Below are positions 8,487-17,997 of a stretch of DNA of 64,000 bases, piece by piece. Made by a program: the position numbers and the translations under genes. Numbering within the stretch: the first letter of the stretch is position 1; the number at the start of each line of letters is the position of its first letter. The DNA comes from Lysobacterales bacterium (lineage in GTDB: Bacteria; Pseudomonadota; Gammaproteobacteria; Xanthomonadales; Marinicellaceae). The notes under the pieces were generated by a model. The model worked only from the letters and a program-made list of their open reading frames with translations, was not told where the DNA came from and did not search any database. Location of the stretch: contig JALSLV010000111.1 of the NCBI GenBank assembly GCA_026988115.1, positions 1 through 64,000 of the forward strand. Direction: 5' to 3'.

Positions 8487-9332
8487 TTTTTAGTCCGCAG
8501 ATGAACGCAGAATTGCGCAGATGTTATTCTACTAGATTCTGAACCATTCTTTTATATTGAATTTTAATATTGCCAAAATTTATTAATAACGCTTTGTGTA
8601 AGCCAGTTGATTTTAAATAGTTAATAACTAGAGCCTCATGTTATGAGTTTAAATGATTTACTGCTTTTAGTTCAACAATAATTGAATTGTTACAAACGAA
8701 ATCTGCTTTAAAAGAAGATTGTAATTTAATATTGTGGTAATGAATTGGTATTATTTTTTCTCGAATGTAGTTAATATTTTGGCGTCCGAATTCAATTTCT
8801 AAAGCGTCTTGATATACAGATTCTAAAAATCCACAACCAAGATAATTAGAAACAGTCATGGCTGCACCAATTATTTTATATGTTTCAGAGTCGTTTGATT
8901 CTTTTTATTCATTTTTTAGTCCGCAGATGAACGCAGAATTGCGCAGATGTTATTCTACTAGATTCTGAACCATTCTTTTATATTGAATTTTAATATTGCC
9001 AAAATTTATTAATAACGCTTTGTGTAAGCCAGTTGATTTTAAATAGTTAATAACTAGAGCCTCATGTTATGAGTTTAAATGATTTACTGCTTTTAGTTCA
9101 ACAATAATTGAATTGTTACAAACGAAATCTGCTTTAAAAGAAGATTGTAATTTAATATTGTGGTAATGAATTGGTATTATTTTTTCTCGAATGTAGTTAA
9201 TATTTTGGCGTCCGAATTCAATTTCTAAAGCGTCTTGATATACAGATTCTAAAAATCCACAACCAAGATAATTAGAAACAGTCATGGCTGCACCAATTAT
9301 TTTATATGTTTCAGAGTCGTTTGATTCTTTTT
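8481..9332. repeat. Exact 426-bp tandem duplication, with the start of a third copy
   Basis: Two adjacent units, 8481-8906 and 8907-9332, appear identical by eye. At 9333 a third copy begins, stays identical for about 85 bases and then turns into a diverged, intact homologue. Each unit contains a broken GxxExxY gene on the minus strand and begins with the palindrome-rich block AGTCCGCAGATGAACGCAGA. Flanking CCGCAGAT-type motifs also occur on the far side of the intact gene at 9796-9808. Confidence 0.92.
8524..8912 (-). pseudogene. Broken GxxExxY family gene, copy 1
   Basis: Homologue of the intact GxxExxY gene at 9376-9765. Two lesions are visible. Near the 5' end the ATG at 8910-8912 is out of frame with the body by one base at an A run (AATAAAAAG), so the predicted in-frame N-terminus ESNDSETYKIIGAAM lacks a start. 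After HLNS, codon CAA (Gln in the intact copy) has become TAA, and the frame then continues as HEALVINYLKSTGLHKAL and onward to the normal end QNLVE. The remaining open frame of 72 codons (8641-8859) is therefore only the core of a protein of about 129 residues. Confidence 0.85.
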
Positions 9333-9338
9333 ATTCAT
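8950..9338 (-). pseudogene. Broken GxxExxY family gene, copy 2
   Basis: Identical to copy 1, including the out-of-frame start and the CAA-to-TAA nonsense codon, because it lies in the second 426-bp unit. The open core is 9067-9285 (72 codons). Both lesions must predate the duplication, or one unit has been converted to the other. A functional product is unlikely. Confidence 0.85.
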
Positions 9339-9375
9339 TTTTTAGTCCGCAGATGAACGCAGAATTGCGCAGATG

Positions 9376-9765
9376 TTATTCTACTAGATTCTGAACCATT
9401 CTTTTATATTGAATTTTAGTATTGCCAAAATTTATTAATAACGCTTTGTGTAAGCCTGTTGATTTTAAATAGTAAAGTATCTGAGCTTCGTGTTGAGAGT
9501 TTAAATGGTTTACTGCCTTTAATTCAACAATAATTGAGTTGAAACAAATAAAGTCAGCCTTAAATGAAGAGTTTAATTTAATGTTGCGGTAATAGACAGG
9601 AAGAATTTTTTCTCTTACATAAGTGATATTTTGATGTTTAAATTCTATTTCGAGAGCTTCTTGGTATACGGATTCTAAAAAACCACAACCAAGATGGTTT
9701 GATACCGTCATAGCCGCACCAATTATTTTATATGTATTTTCATCTTTTTGGTTGTTGTTTTCCAT
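9376..9765 (-). CDS. GxxExxY protein (PD-(D/E)XK nuclease-like), intact copy
   Basis: A 129-residue protein of the GxxExxY family (PF13366). The name-giving motif is GCGFLESVYQEALEIEF, followed by the PD-(D/E)XK-like core FKADFI...IIVELKAV (Asp, Glu and Lys of a nuclease-type active site) and the conserved end HEAQILYYLKSTGLHKALLINFG. The biochemical role of the family is not established. These genes are often present in several copies beside CCGCAGAT-type repeats. It begins with MENNNQKDE and is bordered by such motifs on both sides. It is the only complete copy of three. Confidence 0.88.
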   Translation of the reverse strand: MENNNQKDENTYKIIGAAMTVSNHLGCGFLESVYQEALEIEFKHQNITYVREKILPVYYRNIKLNSSFKADFICFNSIIVELKAVNHLNSQHEAQILYYLKSTGLHKALLINFGNTKIQYKRMVQNLVE

Positions 9766-9826
9766 AGTTTCTTTTTTATCTGTGTGTATTTGCGTGCATC
9801 TGCGGACAAATTAACTCTACTTAGGT

Positions 9827-10798
9827 CTAGATTTGATTCATCGCATCAACTTGGTTTCTTAGGTCATTGATGTGCTGTAGCCAATAACTGTTTTCATCGA
9901 ACCAGGGAAAAGCGATAGCAAATGCGGGATCGTCAAAGCGGCGAGCAAGCCAAGCACAGTGGTGTAACATGCGCAGAGTTCTTAGGGATTCTATCATCTT
10001 GATTTCAGTGTGTGGGAAGTCGCGAAATTCTTGGTAAGCGGCTTTGACTTTTGCCAATTGAGCCTTTTGTTCGTCTTCTTCACCCGATAATAACATGAAT
10101 ATATCTTGTATCGCTGGGGCGAGACGCGAGTCGTCAAAATCCACCAAAAAAGGGATGTCATCGCGCATAAGAATGTTACCAATATGCAAATCGCCATGAA
10201 CTCGGATATTGTGTGCACCAGCTAATTTGGGTTGCATTAAATCAATTAATTGTTTGCAGACATTATCGTATCCTGACTTATGTTCAAAAGGAATAAACTC
10301 ATTGCTAATAAAATCTATGGACTCTTGCCCAAATGAGGTGATATCTAATGCAGGGCGGTGGTTGAATAGTTTTTTTTCACCAATTAAATGTAAGCGCGCC
10401 AACATGCGTCCCATAATTTGTAAATTGTCCTGATAATCAAGTTCTGGTGTGTGGCCGCCGACTTGAGGAAATAAACAAAAAGAAAATTCTTTATGTTTAA
10501 ATAGACTGTTATCTTTTGAATTTCTAATCGGGGTAATGACAGGAATTTCATGTTCGGCTAACTCAAAACAAAAATCGTGCTCTTCTTGGATTTGTTCAAA
10601 ACTCCAACGATTGGGCCGATAAAACTTAGCAATTACCGATTTTTGTTGCCCTTCAATACCAATTTGATAGACGCGATTTTCATAAGAGTTTAAGGCAAAC
10701 ACGCGCCCGTCACACTCAAATCCATGCTCTTCTATCGCATCCATAATGAGGTCGGGAGTAAGTATTTTAAAAGGGTGTGGGTTATTTGTTCCAGTCAT
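9827..10798 (-). CDS. srkA: Stress response Ser/Thr kinase SrkA (YihE)
   Basis: A Rio/APH-fold kinase of about 323 residues. E. coli SrkA counters MazF-linked and envelope-stress death pathways. Recognisable blocks are TPDLIMDAIEEHG, LNSYENRVYQ, KFYRPNRW (ATP-binding lysine), the catalytic HGDLHIGNIL and the metal-binding VDFDDSR. I chose the ATG at 10798 (MTGTNNPHPF...), which aligns with the usual family start. An in-frame ATG at 10843 would add 15 hydrophobic residues not seen in the family. Neither start has a clear Shine-Dalgarno sequence. Confidence 0.9.
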   Translation of the reverse strand: MTGTNNPHPFKILTPDLIMDAIEEHGFECDGRVFALNSYENRVYQIGIEGQQKSVIAKFYRPNRWSFEQIQEEHDFCFELAEHEIPVITPIRNSKDNSLFKHKEFSFCLFPQVGGHTPELDYQDNLQIMGRMLARLHLIGEKKLFNHRPALDITSFGQESIDFISNEFIPFEHKSGYDNVCKQLIDLMQPKLAGAHNIRVHGDLHIGNILMRDDIPFLVDFDDSRLAPAIQDIFMLLSGEEDEQKAQLAKVKAAYQEFRDFPHTEIKMIESLRTLRMLHHCAWLARRFDDPAFAIAFPWFDENSYWLQHINDLRNQVDAMNQI

Positions 10799-10926
10799 TA
10801 TTTTTTTTAATAGTTGTATATTTATTACAGTTAATTGTAACATTTTAAGTTTATAATAAGGAATTACTAATTCAATCTTTTGTTAAATTATGTTAGACTT
10901 ATTTAAGCTAAAAATGAGGATTTATA

Positions 10927-11136
10927 ATGAAGTATATATTAATGATTTTTCTAGGAATGACTATTTATTCAGGTACAAGTCAGTCAAGTGAAGTAAAAGA
11001 TGATATTGTCACTTTTGTTTGTAAAAGCAAGCAATCTGAAATATTCTGTATCAAAGCACCATTATCTGACAAAGATTTTTATTACAATTTATGTATGAAT
11101 AATAAGGCTGAAATGGCAGAGTACATGATTTTATAG
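10927..11136 (+). CDS. Small secreted protein, function unknown
   Basis: A 69-codon frame with a good ribosome binding site (ATGAGGA at 10914-10920), a signal peptide (MKYILMIFLGMTIYSGTSQSS) and a mature part of about 48 residues with three cysteines (VCKSKQ, FCIK, LCMN). It lies between srkA and the kinase gene and is transcribed away from srkA. I do not recognise a family. The signal peptide and ribosome binding site favour a real gene, but the short length keeps confidence moderate. Confidence 0.55.
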   Translation: MKYILMIFLGMTIYSGTSQSSEVKDDIVTFVCKSKQSEIFCIKAPLSDKDFYYNLCMNNKAEMAEYMIL

Positions 11137-11155
11137 AATCTCACGTTAGTTTAAA

Positions 11156-14026
11156 CTATAAGCTTTCTGATGTATTTGTTGAGTTAAGGCTTGTTATTCT
11201 TTGATTGCATAGCCTGAAATCAGTGAATGATGCAAGGCTTTTTTTGATAAAATAATCCATGGATGTTTGTATTTGTTTTATATGGCTTTTGTTTATATAG
11301 TTAAGTTTACATGAGTTGTTGATGGTTTTTATGGCATGATTTAATTCATTGACATAGTTTAAATTGTTTTCCTTTAAAGCTTTTACCAGTTCAAATTGGA
11401 ACTCGAAATAATTGGCATAAATAACATAAGATTCCGTATTAAACTTGAATATTTTTTCACTATTTTCTACAGAGTTTCTAAATAATTCAATACTTTTATG
11501 AGATTGACCTTGTATTTTTTTAGATTTCGCGTAGTCATACTGAGTGATTGCTTTATTTGCTAAGGAGCCAAATTCATTTCCAAGCTCTTTAACTTTATCA
11601 TAAGTTTTTATAGAGTCTTCGTAGTTAATATCTGCATCACTAAAATTATTTATAGACCTGTAATAATTTGCAATTTCTTTTTGTAACATTCCTAACCTGA
11701 ACCAAGAGCTTCTTTTATTTGGGTTGATTTCTAAAGATTTCTTAATACGATTCTTTGCTTTTTGGTAAAAATTTGTGGGTTCTTTATCTTTTCTTAATGC
11801 TTCTTTAGCTAATTCTAATAATGGTTGAGTACTAATGGATAGCAAATGACTGTCATTAGGAAAAAGCATGAGTCCTTGGTTTGAAATGTCATTTGCTTTT
11901 TGAATATATTCAATATGGTTTGTGCCTTGAGATACATGGTAATCAGCGTACTGCATATATAATTTTACAAGGTTTATATAGATAGATAAGGTGTCTATAC
12001 TATTTGATAATTCAATTGCCTGTTGACATGTTTTTACACCATTATTAAATGTTTTATCAATATTAATTGTATCATACTGAAGCTCAACTTGTATATTAAA
12101 ACCGAAATTTGCACAGTGCTCTTTATAAACATGAGGATCTGACGAACCTATATTAATTGACTGTTGCATATATAGCTTTGATAAATCAATATAGGGCTTT
12201 GCCGCTTTATAGCCTGTTTTGTTTATTATCGGTATTGCTTTCTCAATATAAAGAAAAGACAAATAAGTTTGCGCCTCGTAAAACCAAGGATTAATCTTTG
12301 TTTCTTCAAGCGCATACTTTATTGCTTTGTCGTAGTTTTCATTCAGTTCAGCCAAATATGCAGAGACATAGTTGTGTGTAGCTAGGCCTTTACTTGCTCG
12401 TGTTAAATATTTTTTTGCAGGTTCTAAGTATTTAAGCTTGTTTTGATTCAAGAATTCATTACGCTTTATTTTATCACTAATGGAGTAAGACTCCATGATG
12501 CTGTTTTCCCAAAATGTTGCTAAAACAAATCCAAGATCACTAAATAATTCAGGCGATTCCCAGCCTTTTTTTATTGATTTTTGTAAATAAATATAGGCTT
12601 TGTCAAATGCTCTCATTGACAAATAAGCACTGCCTATTGCATATTCACTCAGCCCATTTGAATGAGTTTCATTTTTAGATATATTGGCTTGAAGTGTCTC
12701 AATTTTACGAATTGTTTTAGCATAAATTTCTTGAACGTTATGAATTGGCAGCATGTGAGTTCGTCTTAAGTTTGATTTAATATCATTGACTAAAATTAAA
12801 TGTTTTTCTGCTAGTCTTTGTTGTTTAATTGATTGATAACGATAATTAATAAATAGCAACGCTGTTACTAATAAAATCGATATTAATAAGGCTACATACT
12901 TATTGCGTTTAATCCATAATTTAAATTTATAAAGCTTACTAAACGGTGTTGCAGAAACTGGCTTTAAATTTTTCCAGTTGTTTAAATCTTCTATTAAGCC
13001 ACCCATACTTTGGTAGCGATTTTGAGACTCTAAATCCATACCCCTTAGAATGATGTTTTTTAAATCGGTATTAATGTCACATTGGTTAAGGAGCTTCTTA
13101 ATATGGATTGTATCTTCCTTGGGTTCATAATTGCTGGTATCAATCTTTGGTAGGGGTTTTTTATCGCTTAATAATTCTAAGAAAACAGCGCAAAGAGAAA
13201 ATATATCACTACAAGATGTGAGTTTTTGGTTTTTTATTTGTTCAGGGGAGGCATAATCGGGAGTAAAGATGTTGTCAAAATCCAAATTTGCGTCAGTGAA
13301 TTTAGTGGTAAATGAAGCGATGCCAAAATCCACAACTTTAGGTGTGCCAATCTGGTCAATCAGTATATTGCTCGGCTTGATGTCCTTGTGTATGATATGA
13401 TTTTGGTGGGCGTATTCAAGAGCTGATGCAACTTGTTGTATCAGAATAACAATTGCATTGGTGGAGAAATTGTTGGTTTTAACAAATTTTCGGATTGTTT
13501 GAGCCTCATCAATGTATTCCATAACTAAATAAGGGATACCATTTTGAGAAAGACCACCGTGGTAAAAAGAAATGATATTAGAATGATGCAACTTGGAGAG
13601 GGTCAGCTGTTCTTGAGTAAAGAGTTTCTTTAGTTGCTCGGTGAGTTCTTCTTCAACAGAATACAACAGTTTAAGCGCAACAAATTTTTGGATTTCAGTG
13701 TCCTTTCTTTTAGCTTTATAGACACAAGACATGCCTCCTTGACCAATTTTTTTAATGAGTTTGTATTCACCGATTGATTTTCCTGACAAGTCTTCTTCGG
13801 TGTGTTTTATGACTTCAAATAGAGACAAATCTGCATCGGAGATGATGGTGTTGTTTTGGGGTTGAGATTCTAATAATTTTATTAAAATGTTTTTAACGGC
13901 GTCTTTGATACTCGAATCCTTTTTTATTGCTATTAAGGCATCTTCGATAACTAAGTCAAAATATTTTTCTATCAATAATCTGGCTTCTTTCCAGTTTTTT
14001 AACGTTTGAGAATTATCCATCATCAA
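11156..14026 (-). CDS. Membrane Ser/Thr protein kinase with TPR domain, ECF43-associated
   Basis: A 956-residue Hanks-type kinase. The glycine loop is IGQGGMSCVYKAK (about 94-106), the catalytic lysine is in VALKLL (K119), the catalytic loop is HKDIKPSN (213-220; K replaces the usual R of HRD) and DFG is at about 233. A single membrane helix (about 375-397, YVALLISILLVTALLFI) links it to a 550-residue outer part with TPR-like helices. The gene overlaps the 3' end of the ECF sigma gene by 14 bases. In Vibrio (PpkA/EcfP) and Xanthomonas (PknS/EcfK), such a kinase phosphorylates and thereby activates its ECF43 sigma factor; the same role is inferred here. The TPR part may sense envelope or cell-contact signals. 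Confidence 0.88.
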   Translation of the reverse strand: MMMDNSQTLKNWKEARLLIEKYFDLVIEDALIAIKKDSSIKDAVKNILIKLLESQPQNNTIISDADLSLFEVIKHTEEDLSGKSIGEYKLIKKIGQGGMSCVYKAKRKDTEIQKFVALKLLYSVEEELTEQLKKLFTQEQLTLSKLHHSNIISFYHGGLSQNGIPYLVMEYIDEAQTIRKFVKTNNFSTNAIVILIQQVASALEYAHQNHIIHKDIKPSNILIDQIGTPKVVDFGIASFTTKFTDANLDFDNIFTPDYASPEQIKNQKLTSCSDIFSLCAVFLELLSDKKPLPKIDTSNYEPKEDTIHIKKLLNQCDINTDLKNIILRGMDLESQNRYQSMGGLIEDLNNWKNLKPVSATPFSKLYKFKLWIKRNKYVALLISILLVTALLFINYRYQSIKQQRLAEKHLILVNDIKSNLRRTHMLPIHNVQEIYAKTIRKIETLQANISKNETHSNGLSEYAIGSAYLSMRAFDKAYIYLQKSIKKGWESPELFSDLGFVLATFWENSIMESYSISDKIKRNEFLNQNKLKYLEPAKKYLTRASKGLATHNYVSAYLAELNENYDKAIKYALEETKINPWFYEAQTYLSFLYIEKAIPIINKTGYKAAKPYIDLSKLYMQQSINIGSSDPHVYKEHCANFGFNIQVELQYDTINIDKTFNNGVKTCQQAIELSNSIDTLSIYINLVKLYMQYADYHVSQGTNHIEYIQKANDISNQGLMLFPNDSHLLSISTQPLLELAKEALRKDKEPTNFYQKAKNRIKKSLEINPNKRSSWFRLGMLQKEIANYYRSINNFSDADINYEDSIKTYDKVKELGNEFGSLANKAITQYDYAKSKKIQGQSHKSIELFRNSVENSEKIFKFNTESYVIYANYFEFQFELVKALKENNLNYVNELNHAIKTINNSCKLNYINKSHIKQIQTSMDYFIKKSLASFTDFRLCNQRITSLNSTNTSESL

Positions 14027-14573
14027 CCAAGCTTATGATAAAAGTTTTGGTAACTTTCCACTTTCTGATGATGGTTCGTTTTGAAACTTTATTAATATCG
14101 GCTATTTCTTGTAGGCTGTGACCTGAAAAAAAACGCAATTCAGCCAGTTCGGCCATGTCTGGATCTATGTGTTCGAGCTTAGTGAGGATTTCATCAATTT
14201 CTAGCAATTTAAAATCAACATCACTGGCTCCCATGATTTGGGTTATGGGTTCTTGACTTATTTCACCTGCACGTTTTAATCGCATGTTTTTCCGAACCCG
14301 GTCAACTAAAAATTGACGCATACATTTGGCAATAGTGCAAATAAAATGTTTTCTGTTCTCAAAGGATAGTTTATCTGGCTTGCTCAATTTCATGTAACAC
14401 TCATTGACCAAAACTGTAGGTGTTATGGTTTGTCCTGTATTTAACCGTGCTAATTGAGCATTGGCTAAATTTTTTATTTCAGGATACATCAATTTAAAGA
14501 CCTGATTTAACGTGTCTCGACTATTGACTTCACCTCTAAGAATTTGAGTGATTTGATTATTCATTACTGCCAC
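14013..14573 (-). CDS. ECF sigma factor, ECF43-like (Sig-70_X6 type)
   Basis: A 186-residue sigma factor with region 2 (YPEIKNLANAQLARL, then TPTVLVNECYMKL, a signature of the TIGR02999 group) and a region 4 helix-turn-helix (GHSLQEIADINKVSKRTIIRKWK). No anti-sigma gene is adjacent. Instead the gene overlaps a Ser/Thr kinase gene, the arrangement known for ECF43 factors, which need kinase phosphorylation to bind RNA polymerase. The target genes are not visible. It is divergent from qmcA across about 195 bases. Confidence 0.9.
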   Translation of the reverse strand: MAVMNNQITQILRGEVNSRDTLNQVFKLMYPEIKNLANAQLARLNTGQTITPTVLVNECYMKLSKPDKLSFENRKHFICTIAKCMRQFLVDRVRKNMRLKRAGEISQEPITQIMGASDVDFKLLEIDEILTKLEHIDPDMAELAELRFFSGHSLQEIADINKVSKRTIIRKWKVTKTFIISLVDDG

Positions 14574-14768
14574 ATTCTATCACAGCTTTAGTGTCCTTAA
14601 CTGAATACAAAGACTATTTTTATGCCAACTATTGCACACTTGTTTGCCTTTGTTAAGTTCTGGTTTCATTGGAGAGGTTAAAATATAACTAATGGCACAT
14701 GACTATTGCATGATAATTGGATACAATGGCTCACAATATAGAGTTTTAAAAAATTAGGAGGAAGTAAA

Positions 14769-15701
14769 ATGTTAGATAATCCAGCAAATATATTTTTCTT
14801 GGTGTTAGGGGTTTTTGCCTTTTTAACTATCATGAAAATTATTACTATTGTACCGCAGGGATACCAATACACAATAGAAAGATTTGGTAAATACAGAAAA
14901 ACCTTTAGTCCAGGTTTGGGTTTAAAAGTGCCTTGGTTTGATGCGATTGGCCGTAAAATAAATATGATGGAACAGGTGCTTAATGTGCCGTCACAGGAAG
15001 TGATTACTAAAGATAACGCAGTGGTCACGGTTGATGGCGTGGTGTTTTACCAAGTGCTTAATGCGCCACAAGCAGCTTATGAAGTGAACAATTTAGAATA
15101 CGCGGTTTTAAATTTAACCATGACTAATATTCGTACGGTTTTGGGTGGATTGGATTTGGATGAATCTTTATCTAAACGCGATCAAATTAATCACCGTTTG
15201 TTGGCTGTGGTGGATGAAGCCACCTCACCTTGGGGCATTAAGGTCACAAGGATTGAAATTAAAGACATTAAACCACCGCATGATTTGGTGCAGTCAATGG
15301 CTAGACAAATGAAGGCAGAACGTGAAAAGCGTGCTGATATTTTGGAAGCAGAAGGCAAGCGCCAAGCGGCAATTTTGAAAGCAGAAGGGATGAAACAAGC
15401 CGTTGTCCTTGATGCGGAAGGCAATAAAGAAGCCGCCTTTAGAGATGCTGAAGCAAGAGAAAGGCAAGCGGAGGCAGAAGCAAAAGCAACACATATGGTA
15501 TCTAAAGCCATCGAAGGTGGTAATGTACAGGCCATAAATTATTTTGTCGCAACAAAATACCTTGATGCTTTTGGTAAATTTGCAAATTCTCCTAATACCA
15601 AAACAATGATATTGCCAATGGAGGCAACAGGCATTATTGGTTCTCTTGCTGGCATGACGGAAATTGCTAAAGAAGCATTAAAAGATAAGCAAGAGTCTTA
15701 G
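14769..15701 (+). CDS. qmcA: SPFH/band-7 membrane protein QmcA
   Basis: A 310-residue stomatin-type protein with an N-terminal membrane anchor (about 5-25) and a band 7 domain beginning [23 protein letters not shown], with [15 protein letters not shown] and [14 protein letters not shown] as typical blocks. An Ala/Glu-rich coiled coil (about 180-240, [18 protein letters not shown]) follows. These proteins form membrane microdomain scaffolds. A strong ribosome binding site (AGGAGG) precedes the ATG. The nfeD-like gene follows after 9 bases, the conserved qmcA-nfeD (ybbK-ybbJ) pair. Confidence 0.94.
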   Translation: MLDNPANIFFLVLGVFAFLTIMKIITIVPQGYQYTIERFGKYRKTFSPGLGLKVPWFDAIGRKINMMEQVLNVPSQEVITKDNAVVTVDGVVFYQVLNAPQAAYEVNNLEYAVLNLTMTNIRTVLGGLDLDESLSKRDQINHRLLAVVDEATSPWGIKVTRIEIKDIKPPHDLVQSMARQMKAEREKRADILEAEGKRQAAILKAEGMKQAVVLDAEGNKEAAFRDAEARERQAEAEAKATHMVSKAIEGGNVQAINYFVATKYLDAFGKFANSPNTKTMILPMEATGIIGSLAGMTEIAKEALKDKQES

Positions 15702-15710
15702 GAGAGATTT

Positions 15711-16154
15711 ATGGAATGGTTTGCAGTATTAACACCCTGGCATTGGCTGACAGCAGCCGTTATTTTGATTGTTATTGAAATGATGGTAGGCACGTTTTTC
15801 TTGTTATGGGTAGGATTTGCGGCAGCAGTAACAGCATTGATTCAGTGGGCATTTGGCATTGGTTGGCAAGTGCAAATAGTGGTGTTTTTCTTGTTATCTA
15901 TTGCAGCAATAATTGCGTGGCATTTTTACAAGAAAAATAACCCAGATATAGAGCCAATGCCTAATCTTAATAAAAGAGGGCATCAATTTATAGGCAGGAC
16001 ATTTAATTTGTCTCACGCTATTGTTAATGGAGTTGGTAAAATCAATGTCAATGACAGCACCTGGAAAGTTGAAGGCGAAGAAGACTTACCCGTTGGTGCG
16101 AAAGTTAAAGTTGTTGATATTAAAAGCACCATTTTAAAAGTAGAAAAAGTTTAA
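15711..16154 (+). CDS. NfeD-like membrane protein (YbbJ type)
   Basis: A 147-residue short-form NfeD protein. It has two or three N-terminal membrane helices (LTAAVILIVIEMMVGTFFLLWVGFAAAV and WQVQIVVFFLLSIAAIIAW) and a C-terminal OB-fold with RGHQFIGRTFNLSHAIVNGVGKI and a W-x-V strand. Short NfeD proteins partner with the stomatin-like protein encoded just upstream. The two genes form one transcription unit. Confidence 0.9.
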   Translation: MEWFAVLTPWHWLTAAVILIVIEMMVGTFFLLWVGFAAAVTALIQWAFGIGWQVQIVVFFLLSIAAIIAWHFYKKNNPDIEPMPNLNKRGHQFIGRTFNLSHAIVNGVGKINVNDSTWKVEGEEDLPVGAKVKVVDIKSTILKVEKV

Positions 16155-16173
16155 TTATTTTAAAGAGAAAAAC

Positions 16174-17946
16174 ATGAAAAATACAAAATTAATTACAGCA
16201 TTGGCACTCGGTTTGTCATTGACCTTAGTCTCGTGTTCAGATGATGCTGATAAAACAGTAAACAATGATGTTACATCAGCCCCACAGGTTATCAATAACA
16301 GGGTAACTCAACAGTCTGATATCATGAGTTATATACCTGCAGAAACGCCTGTTTTGGCAGTCTTTGTTAATGATTCTAAGCACCCAATACCGCAAAATTT
16401 TCAAGAAAAGATGGATAAGCTTTACAGCAGTATGGGTAAAATGTTGAAAACCACTTATTTAGATGCCTACAAAGATTACACTAAAAGAAGTAATCCAGAG
16501 GCTGACACCGCTAGTATTGATGAATTTGCTGAAAAATGGTTTAACGAAGAAGGCATCAAAAAGCTGGGATTGAAAGTGGGTGAAACAGAATTTGCCTTGT
16601 ACTTAGTTGATTTATTCCCCGTAATGCGAGTAAATTTGGCATCAAGTCACTCAATGGGTGAAATCCTCGATGAAATGATGGCAAAAATAAATGAAGACAA
16701 GCCTGGTCAAGTGATAAAAAAAGACGTTAAAGGCACAACGGTTTACCAACTAGGAGATAAAGAAACACAAGCACTGATTTCTCTAAAAGGCGATACGGTT
16801 GTTGCCAGTTTTGCTCCAACAAGACAAGTGGATGCTTTAATGCCTAAGCTATTAGGCTTTGAAAAACCGGCAAAAAACATAAAACAAGCCAGCCAATTTA
16901 ATGACACTATTGCCAAGTACAATTATTTGGGTAATAGTTTAATGTGGGTAAATTTTAGAGAATTGGCTGATTATGTGGTTAATCCAGCTCAACATCAAAC
17001 GCCCATGCTTGATGTGTTGAAAATACAAGATAACATGATGTCTGAGGATTGCAAGACGGAAGTGTTGGCTATGTTTGACAAGTTTCCACGTCTTGTTAGT
17101 GGCAGTACGCTTCTTGATGAACATCAGATGGATAGCCACATGATAATCGAAATGCCAAGTGATTTAGGCTCAAAACTGTCAACTATTAGCGGTCGTATTC
17201 CTAATGCAAAAGATGCTGCCTTTTCTTATGGTTTTAGTTTTGACATAGTTGCAGCTAAGGCATTGGCGCAAGAGTTTGTAACAAACATTGAAACAACGCC
17301 TTATAAATGTGAGTTCTTTGCTGGAATGAATGCAAAAGCAGGCATGTTAAAAGCGCAGTTGGAGCAACCACTGCCTCCTTTTGTAAGTAACTTTAAAGGA
17401 CTCAATGTGGTTGTTGATGAATTGGATTTGGATATGACAAAAACCGACCCAGCTCAAATGATTAAAACCTTAAAAGCAAAAGTCTTGTTGGCTGTAGATA
17501 ACCCTGAAACCTTGAAAGGCATGGCAGAAATGATGATGCCAGATATACAAAAATTAGGCTTAACTTCAGGTGGCAAAGCGGTTAACATATCTGAACTTAT
17601 TCCAGTAAAAGGCACAATGATGCCGATTAATTTAGATTATGTTTTCTTGGCAATGGGTGAGGAAACCATTGGCTTGTCATTGGGTGAAAACACTGATGTG
17701 GAATTGACGGATGTTGTTTCAGGTGAGTCGACTTCTGCCTTGTTTGATTTTAGTATTAGCTCAGAGCTATACAAAAAAATCTTTGAAAGCATAGCTTCTG
17801 CGGATTCAAAACTACCAGAGGATGTAAAAAAGCAATTCGGGGCACAACAAATGTTTATGTCCGATATGCTTTGGTGGAAAACAGAGAAAGGCACCATTGA
17901 CTTTACTAATCAAGGCTTTGAAATAAAAGTAGGCATTGACTATTGA
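16174..17946 (+). CDS. Large lipoprotein of unknown function (DUF3352-like)
   Basis: A 590-residue protein with a lipoprotein signal: basic start MKNTK, hydrophobic core, lipobox LVSC with Cys at about 21, then a D/N-rich linker that favours export to the outer membrane. The body begins IMSYIPAETPVLAVFVND, which resembles the opening of DUF3352 proteins. No catalytic motif was recognised. It starts 19 bases after the nfeD-like gene and may be co-transcribed. It is followed by two hairpins, the second a good terminator. Confidence 0.75.
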   Translation: MKNTKLITALALGLSLTLVSCSDDADKTVNNDVTSAPQVINNRVTQQSDIMSYIPAETPVLAVFVNDSKHPIPQNFQEKMDKLYSSMGKMLKTTYLDAYKDYTKRSNPEADTASIDEFAEKWFNEEGIKKLGLKVGETEFALYLVDLFPVMRVNLASSHSMGEILDEMMAKINEDKPGQVIKKDVKGTTVYQLGDKETQALISLKGDTVVASFAPTRQVDALMPKLLGFEKPAKNIKQASQFNDTIAKYNYLGNSLMWVNFRELADYVVNPAQHQTPMLDVLKIQDNMMSEDCKTEVLAMFDKFPRLVSGSTLLDEHQMDSHMIIEMPSDLGSKLSTISGRIPNAKDAAFSYGFSFDIVAAKALAQEFVTNIETTPYKCEFFAGMNAKAGMLKAQLEQPLPPFVSNFKGLNVVVDELDLDMTKTDPAQMIKTLKAKVLLAVDNPETLKGMAEMMMPDIQKLGLTSGGKAVNISELIPVKGTMMPINLDYVFLAMGEETIGLSLGENTDVELTDVVSGESTSALFDFSISSELYKKIFESIASADSKLPEDVKKQFGAQQMFMSDMLWWKTEKGTIDFTNQGFEIKVGIDY

Positions 17947-17997
17947 AGGCACTAATTATAACCCAAATCCTGATATCGGGATTTGGGTAATTTCTTA

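Noticed and set aside
8524-8660. Programmed stop-codon readthrough in the GxxExxY copies
   Set aside because: TAA replaces a Gln codon of the intact copy with no recoding signal visible; a second lesion at the 5' end makes simple decay more likely.
8641-8859. 72-codon GxxExxY frame as a functional short protein
   Set aside because: The frame lacks the normal N-terminus, and the sequence after the stop still encodes the normal C-terminus, so it is a fragment of a broken gene.
14678-15028. Open frame opposite the start of qmcA
   Set aside because: Shadow of the clear qmcA reading frame; no start signal or family match.
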